From positions 6,668,310-6,732,309 of the forward strand of contig NC_135152.1 of the NCBI RefSeq assembly GCF_050948215.1: a stretch of DNA of 64,000 nt, read 5' to 3'. Under the pieces are notes generated by a model, which worked only from the letters and a program-made list of their open reading frames with translations, did no database searches and was not told the DNA's origin. This DNA comes from Halictus rubicundus (Eukaryota > Arthropoda > Insecta > Hymenoptera > Halictidae). Position 1 is the stretch's first letter; each line of letters opens with the position of its first letter. A program made the position numbers and the translations under genes. Of the stretch, positions 59,039 to 64,000 are shown piece by piece.

Positions 59039-60388
59039 GTCATAACATTAACGACACAAGATATTTATTCCTGTAGCACGTGCAATTAGTTACCTCTGTA
59101 GCCTTGTAATATATTGCGGTATTTTTGTTGAAAATTAAACGCGACGAAATGCACGGAAATTCGAGAAGTCATTACTGCGTTGGCTTCGGGTTCGTTTATG
59201 AAACACGCATCATTAAATTTTGTGATTTTTGCCCGGGTAAACAGGCTCTCCGTATAAATTTTTAATTGAAGCCGACGTAATACTAGTTAAGTAATCAAAT
59301 TATAATTTTAGAATCACAATGAAATATTAAATCGTACTATCGCGTTTGGCACATTTCTGGCATCGAAATGCACTGGTTTACGGTACAATATTGTCATTGC
59401 CGTTTTGCAAGCGTACCAGTTTATTTCAATCAAGCATGTTTTCCCTCCGAAAAACAAAAACGGATTTAATCCTGAAAAATTTTGATCTCCATTTCCGGCA
59501 CACTTTTTCATGCCACGTCATCGTCCATTACGTTCAGCCGGTGACGTAAATGCTTCGCGAGCGACAGAAGCATTTTTCGCGGACCTTATAGTCGGCCGAA
59601 AATTTCGTTAATTACCGATTACGACTGAAAAATTCGGCTTAATTACCTCGATGGGCGCGGAACGGCCACAGGCAGAGGTCGCGGAAAAATGTAAAACAGG
59701 AATACGTATTAATTTCACGTTGAAGCATCCGGTTCGCCGTCCGACGAACAATAAATTTCCTCGTTCAGCTTGTCGAGCGCGTACGCGCAGAGACGTTGCA
59801 CGGTTTTTTAATTTGGAAAAATACTCCGGGGGACGGGAGGAGCGCGTCCGTCGTAAATAAAAATTTCGGATCAAAACGCAAGGCGAAAACCGACATCGGC
59901 GGCCGATGATTCTGCATGGAAAAACAAGTTTCCGTCACGAGAAATGAAGGTTCTCGCGGCTCGGTTCGTTTTCGAAAAAAAAATTCGTTTCCGGTCTCGG
60001 TCGGACGTGCACGCCATCGAACAGAATTTCCCGAACGCGTCCGTGCGCTGCGGACGTTTTCTACTAGTTGCGAACGCGAGCGTGCACGCGCGCGTCAAAT
60101 AAATGTTCGACGCCGATCGCCGATGCAGCGTTTTACCGAAAAATGTTATCATCGGCTTTTTTTTGCTCGTTTCTGCGCGAAGAATTAATTTGTCTATGAC
60201 GAACGTTGCAATTATACTGGTGAAATTGCGGCACGTATGTCAGGCCGCGCGAGTCGACAAATTAAATGTCGTTTGTTTAACCTTAATTGCTTTTAACTGC
60301 TGCGTTCGGCAGGCTTAGAAAAATTGGCGAAAATTGTAAAATACAATCGAAGAATTCCCTTCCTTATTTTACATTTTTCTAGTAAAAA
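59039..60388. other. Non-coding stretch
   Basis: AT-rich to about 59500, then GC-rich with overlapping frames of fewer than 95 codons. No recognised feature. Confidence 0.4.
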
Positions 60389-60390
60389 TA

Positions 60391-60468
60391 CGGTAAAGTC
60401 TCGATCTAAGCTGAACGGAGCTACACGATCTTAGTCAGTTCGCTATCCCCTCCACTGGGGGGCATACA
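60391..60468. mobile_element. Family F element fragment, copy 2
   Basis: CGGTAAAGTCTCGATCTAAG begins after TA at 60389-60390 and the segment continues to GGGGGCATAC. It is homologous to 46709-46790 in opposite orientation. The end resembles family E in layout (a TA followed by a terminus with ..TCTCGAT) but not in detailed sequence. Confidence 0.6.
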
Positions 60469-60469
60469 A

Positions 60470-60965
60470 AAGCAGTCATAAACAGCGAAAAACAATAGCG
60501 ACGTGTACCGGTTTTCTCTGTGTCGCGAAACAGACATCGTCGGTTTTTGGGATCCGGTCGGAACATCGCACGCTGCTGTTTTTCCTGTCGCATTACCGTT
60601 GCCGTTGCATCGAACTGCATTTCTTTCCGCGCGTCGCGCCGTCAACAACGAAAATGGAATGCCTGTTTTCGTCAAACGTTTCCGTTCAATTCAACACGCC
60701 GCGGAAACGGATAGCACGGTGCATGTGCACGCTCGCGCGCGCGTATTTAATTGACGCGCTAACTCGCGGAATAGTCGCGCAAATATTTCAAGCCGTATTG
60801 TTTCCCCTCAACAAAATGGCTGGCGCGGATAAATATTTCTCAGGGAGCCCGCTGGTCTCTTGACTTCGCAATTTTTCGCACCGCCCTGTATAGTATTTAC
60901 GATTTAATATAATGTCTGCCAATATGGCCGACGTTGTTCACTCATTTTTTTTTTCCTATGACGAT
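60470..60965. other. Non-coding GC-rich stretch
   Basis: Overlapping short frames only. GCACCGCCCTGTA at 60878-60890 resembles a solitary right end of the CAGGGTG-type elements. Confidence 0.35.
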
Positions 60966-60966
60966 T

Positions 60967-61161
60967 GCACTGTGCGAGAATTATTATTGTTACTGCGATT
61001 TCCATGTGAATCAAGGCGAGGGAATATTAAACGCCGTTTTCTTTCTGCGTCGAAGCTCCCAGCGACTTGTGCCAGCCAGCAGAACATTCAATTTCACCGT
61101 GCCGTATATTTTATTGGGCTTTCCCCGTTTATTTCGTGCAAACACACGAACATCCGCAGTC
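60967..61161. mobile_element. MITE A, diverged copy
   Basis: The right end ACACACGAACATCCGCAGTC is clear (ends 61161). The left end GCACTGTGCGAGAATTATT near 60967 is a weak match. The implied length of 195 bases fits the family. Confidence 0.5.
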
Positions 61162-61293
61162 TGCTAATAACAAAAGAAAAGTTGCCCGCGAATCTGTTCG
61201 CGCAGCGTTATCGCGAGCAGACACTCGCCCCTTGCGTTTCTCGGACGTCAGACCAGTAAAAAGCGACGATACAAAGGGCGAGAGGGGAAGAAG

Positions 61294-61321
61294 GAGAGAA
61301 AGAGAGAGAGAGAGAGAGAGA
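61294..61321. repeat. (GA)n tract
   Basis: About 26 bases of GA dinucleotides in a purine-rich stretch (61275-61345). Confidence 0.9.
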
Positions 61322-61345
61322 AAAAGGGGGAGAAAAATGGAAAAA

Positions 61346-62654
61346 AGCATCGAGATTCCAGCAACAATAAACTCAACCTCCCCCACCCAGAGACAAGTTT
61401 CCAGCGGCGGAGCGTTTAAAACGCCGTAAAGCGGAGCGTCCGTCCGAAAATTTCCATGAACTTGTGTTTTTTTTTTCTTTTCCCGCGGCGGGAGTATTAC
61501 CTTAAATAACCCTGTACACCGGTTGTAAGACGGCACAAAAGGCACGCCGCTTTGTTTGCAAATCCACATTTAACCAGTGGCCTCCGCTCGCGCCGCATTT
61601 TTCCCTTCCAACCCTTCTGCATTCCGCTCTTGAACCTGCAGCGCCGATGGACTCGCGTTTTCCGCGTTTCTCGAGATTCATTCAGAGGTCTCAACATTGT
61701 TCGACGGCCTCCGCATTGTGCGACGCTCGTCAACCTTGATGCTGCACCCTGGGGTCCGTCGGGACCCCGGGGACATTTTATACATTCCGACTTTCGCTGT
61801 CGTATCGCAAGACACTTTAACCAATTTCACACGAAAGTCCAGCCACTGCAGAGAGGCTGATATTTGCAATTTTTGCAAATGCACATTCGAAAAAATGAAT
61901 CTTTCGTGGCTACGGTCGTAAGAGTTTGATCACCAACTGTAATTCCGTACTTCGTTAACATGGGAACACACTGGAAAAACGCGGCCACCGTGGGCGGCGT
62001 AACTTCCGACGAAAAGTCGTTCGAGAGCGACGTTATCTCGGGAGGAAGCGGATCGTGGGTGGGAGAAGCTAAAGATAGCCTAAGCGAGAAGAAGAAAGCG
62101 CGAGAAAGGAGGGTAAAGAGTGAGTACGGTCACCTCGTAAGATCATTCACGAGTAGCAAGGGTAGGAGGGAGACAAAAAAAGGGGAAAGAAGAAACAAGT
62201 TTCTTTGAGCGAAGATTAGTATCTTGCCGCGGTGGCCAGTAGTGCTCACTTAAATTTGCAGTTTGCGATCCGGAAACAAATTCTTGCTCAAGATAGCGTT
62301 TCTTATCCGGGACTCTAGCACAACTCGAGAAAGTAGGGAGTCGTAAGCTCGATACTTTAATAGGTTGCCGCGGCCGTACGAAACGAACGCGCAATAAAAA
62401 ATTGCAAACTCGTCGATATTTGTCTTACCTTTTCAAATGCGGTACCAGCGGATTCTCGAGATTCTCCCGATTAAAACGAGTCCAAACACGACGTAAATCG
62501 GTCTACTTTAATGGACATTGTGTACAGCAAACATACGTGTATTATTGATTACGTTATTTCCGCTGTTCATAAAACTTGTCCGATGTATGTCGTGTTTGGG
62601 CTCATTTTAATCAGGTGTGTCTCAACAATCCACTGGTATTATGTTTGGAAAGGT
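61346..62654. other. Non-coding stretch
   Basis: GC-rich with overlapping short frames; TTTAATCGGGAGAATCTC-like and CCCAAACACGAC-like words form a diverged inverted pair near 62460-62500 and 62590-62615 (GTCCAAACACGAC and GTCGTGTTTGGGC). No gene is recognised. Confidence 0.4.
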
Positions 62655-62656
62655 TA

Positions 62657-62820
62657 GACAAAAATTTATTGCACTTTATGCAAAATGAAATTTTTCTACA
62701 TTAATTGCAATTTATAGGTGCTAAGTAAAAATTTATTTTCCACATTAATTTTCTATAGTAACGAAATTATTAAACTCCTTTTGCACTCATTTTAGTCACA
62801 AACCCATAAAATCCGCAGTC
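62657..62820. mobile_element. MITE A copy with clear right end
   Basis: The right end ACAAACCCATAAAATCCGCA then GTC ends at 62820, followed by TA. TA|GAC at 62655-62659, then TTTATGCAAAATGAAATTTT near 62675, mark a partly decayed left side. The interior words TAATTGCAATTT and GCACTCATTTTAGTCA correspond to those of the 7828 array. Confidence 0.75.
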
Positions 62821-62822
62821 TA

Positions 62823-63600
62823 TTCATCAAAATCGGCGCGTATCGGTTTGGTACGTTTCCTGGTAAGTGATGGGGGAGGAGTGAAAATTTCGTGGAGATT
62901 TAGGTGTGACAGATACGGAAAATTTAAGCGGACAACTACTGTACCCTGCCGCGGAGTGTCGGCCACGGTGTATCGACCCGCCGCGATGCCGAGAGCCACG
63001 AAAATTGCGCTCGCGTTCCTCGGCGTACGTCGCCTCCTTATCTCGCAGCCAGGAACCCGCTGCCTTCCACCCCCCGATTTTCTACCTGTTCTCGGCCGAG
63101 GAGTAAGCTTCTAATTATGAGGAATTAAGAGATAGCTGGCGCGCGCGCGCCACCGCTACCGCGCACGGCCTGGATACGGATCGGTGGTAATTAGAACCGC
63201 GAGCTTGTTTTTGAATAAATCAGACCGGCGTGAGATTCCGGGAGCGTGGGCGGACCCGCCGAGGCAACTCTGCAATTAGATGAAATCGGCGACGCTCGCT
63301 GCTCCCCCCGATGCAATCATTAGACGCGGCGGATTTATGCGAGTGAACGTTCCCGGTGACCGGTTCGGAGGAACGAGACAAATTTTCTTTCGTTGGCCAA
63401 GGCAGACGATAGACGAATGAAATTCCGTGAATGGGTCGTCTTTGGCACCGCTTGCAGTGGAATATTAACCCTTCGCACACGAAGAATTTTTATTTAATTT
63501 ATTAAACACTCGTAAGTGAAATAAGAAAGAGAAGGCAGTCTCAAGGTTAATATTCGGTAAATATCGCGGTACAGAAATGAGCTGAAATACTGCATAGAGG
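62823..63600. other. Non-coding stretch
   Basis: GC-rich unique sequence with an alternating GC palindrome (GGCGCGCGCGCGCC) near 63138-63151. TTAACCCTTCGCACACG near 63466 resembles a solitary piggyBac-type MITE end. Confidence 0.4.
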
Positions 63601-63605
63601 GAGGT

Positions 63606-63800
63606 CTAGCTTGGTATAGTGGTTTCAACAAATCCGAGGTTGATGGTACGGAACCGGACCTCCTCGAAGCCAGGAACAACGTCGATAATGCCGATGGGAA
63701 ACGATTCCGTTTGGTCGGGAGGCACACGCAGCGAACGAGCCGTCTCCTTCAATCCCCCGTATTCCAAACAGTTTAAGGGGGTAGCTCGATCGGGTGGCAC
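63606..63800 (-). CDS. Possible terminal exon, product not recognised
   Basis: This minus-strand frame of 64 codons ends in TAG and contains SFPIGIIDVVPGFEEVRFRT, followed by INLGFVETTIPS. The codons are G/C-ending and the composition is unusually protein-like for this window. AATAAA-type strings follow about 90-110 bases downstream (around 63495-63515 on the minus strand), as expected for a 3' end. No acceptor with a good pyrimidine tract was found upstream, and the plus strand is also open here. No family is recognised; chance is a real alternative. Confidence 0.22.
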   Translation of the reverse strand: MPPDRATPLNCLEYGGLKETARSLRVPPDQTESFPIGIIDVVPGFEEVRFRTINLGFVETTIPS

Positions 63801-63942
63801 GGGGGTAGCGAGGTCGGTTCATTTTATTTCCTGGCAACGAGTGGTAAAGTTTTTATCTCGGCATAATACACGCCGCCTACCCCGAGACACAGCCAACTTT
63901 CTCCAACCCCTTTTCTTCTCTGTCAAAGCCTTCCGAGGAACG

Positions 63943-63944
<2 letters not shown>

Positions 63945-63981
<37 letters not shown>
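63945..63981. repeat. (CT)n tract at the right window edge
   Basis: CT dinucleotides are uninterrupted for about 37 bases; TCGCTCACTCTG follows. Confidence 0.93.
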
Positions 63982-63984
<3 letters not shown>

Positions 63985-64000
63985 CACTCTGTGTAGAAAG

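Noticed and set aside
63600..63680. TAGCTTGGTATAGTGGTTTC as a tRNA A box
   Set aside because: No matching B box or cloverleaf pairing follows.

Overview
This 64 kb window looks like nuclear, intron-type or intergenic DNA of an arthropod, most likely an insect and possibly a hymenopteran. The reasons are the lack of compact or operon-like genes, a mosaic of AT-rich and CpG-containing GC-rich blocks, many (CT/GA)n tracts, and the transposons present: two mariner elements, a DD41D Tc1/mariner derivative, and many short inverted-repeat elements with TA or TTAA target duplications. The taxon is an inference from these traits; nothing in the sequence fixes a species. I found no complete functional host gene, no rRNA, no convincing tRNA and no CRISPR array. 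The only protein-coding sequences I can name are broken transposases.

Layout. At the left edge (2-310) a frame is open across the window boundary and may be the end of a host exon; a 147-bp tandem array (421-1470) follows it. From 1.5 to 25 kb the sequence is mostly unique, with scattered elements: a TTAA element at 6960-7171, a tandemly amplified inverted-repeat element at 7828-8536, a 37-bp perfect inverted-repeat element at 10532-10725, and a ~600-bp repeat present twice (11021 and 16561) with a second element nested in it. This part also holds a piggyBac-like MITE at 13830 and an E-family element at 14718. From 25 to 27.3 kb a 619-bp foldback element is followed by mariner copy 1. From 29.7 to 31.3 kb the + strand is strongly pyrimidine-rich. 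From 37.8 to 39.1 kb a TTAA element is followed by a 31-bp minisatellite. From 39.9 to 46.5 kb there is a cluster of Tc1/mariner-type elements, including a 930-bp element inserted inside a piggyBac-like MITE. From 48.4 to 49.2 kb lies a purine-rich degenerate minisatellite, then mariner copy 2 (49764-51037). From 56.1 to 57.0 kb there is a higher-order 270-bp array. The right end carries further MITE A copies.

The most informative pattern is a family of short elements (here called MITE A) with termini GACTGCGGAT...ATCCGCAGTC flanked by TA. About a dozen copies or ends are spread over the window, and one of them has expanded into a four-unit 172-bp tandem array. Together the repeats give a relative insertion history: a DD41D derivative inside a piggyBac-like MITE, and an E element directly next to a MITE A copy. 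I did not find a new multi-gene system. The interest lies in the transposon biology and in satellite birth from transposon ends.
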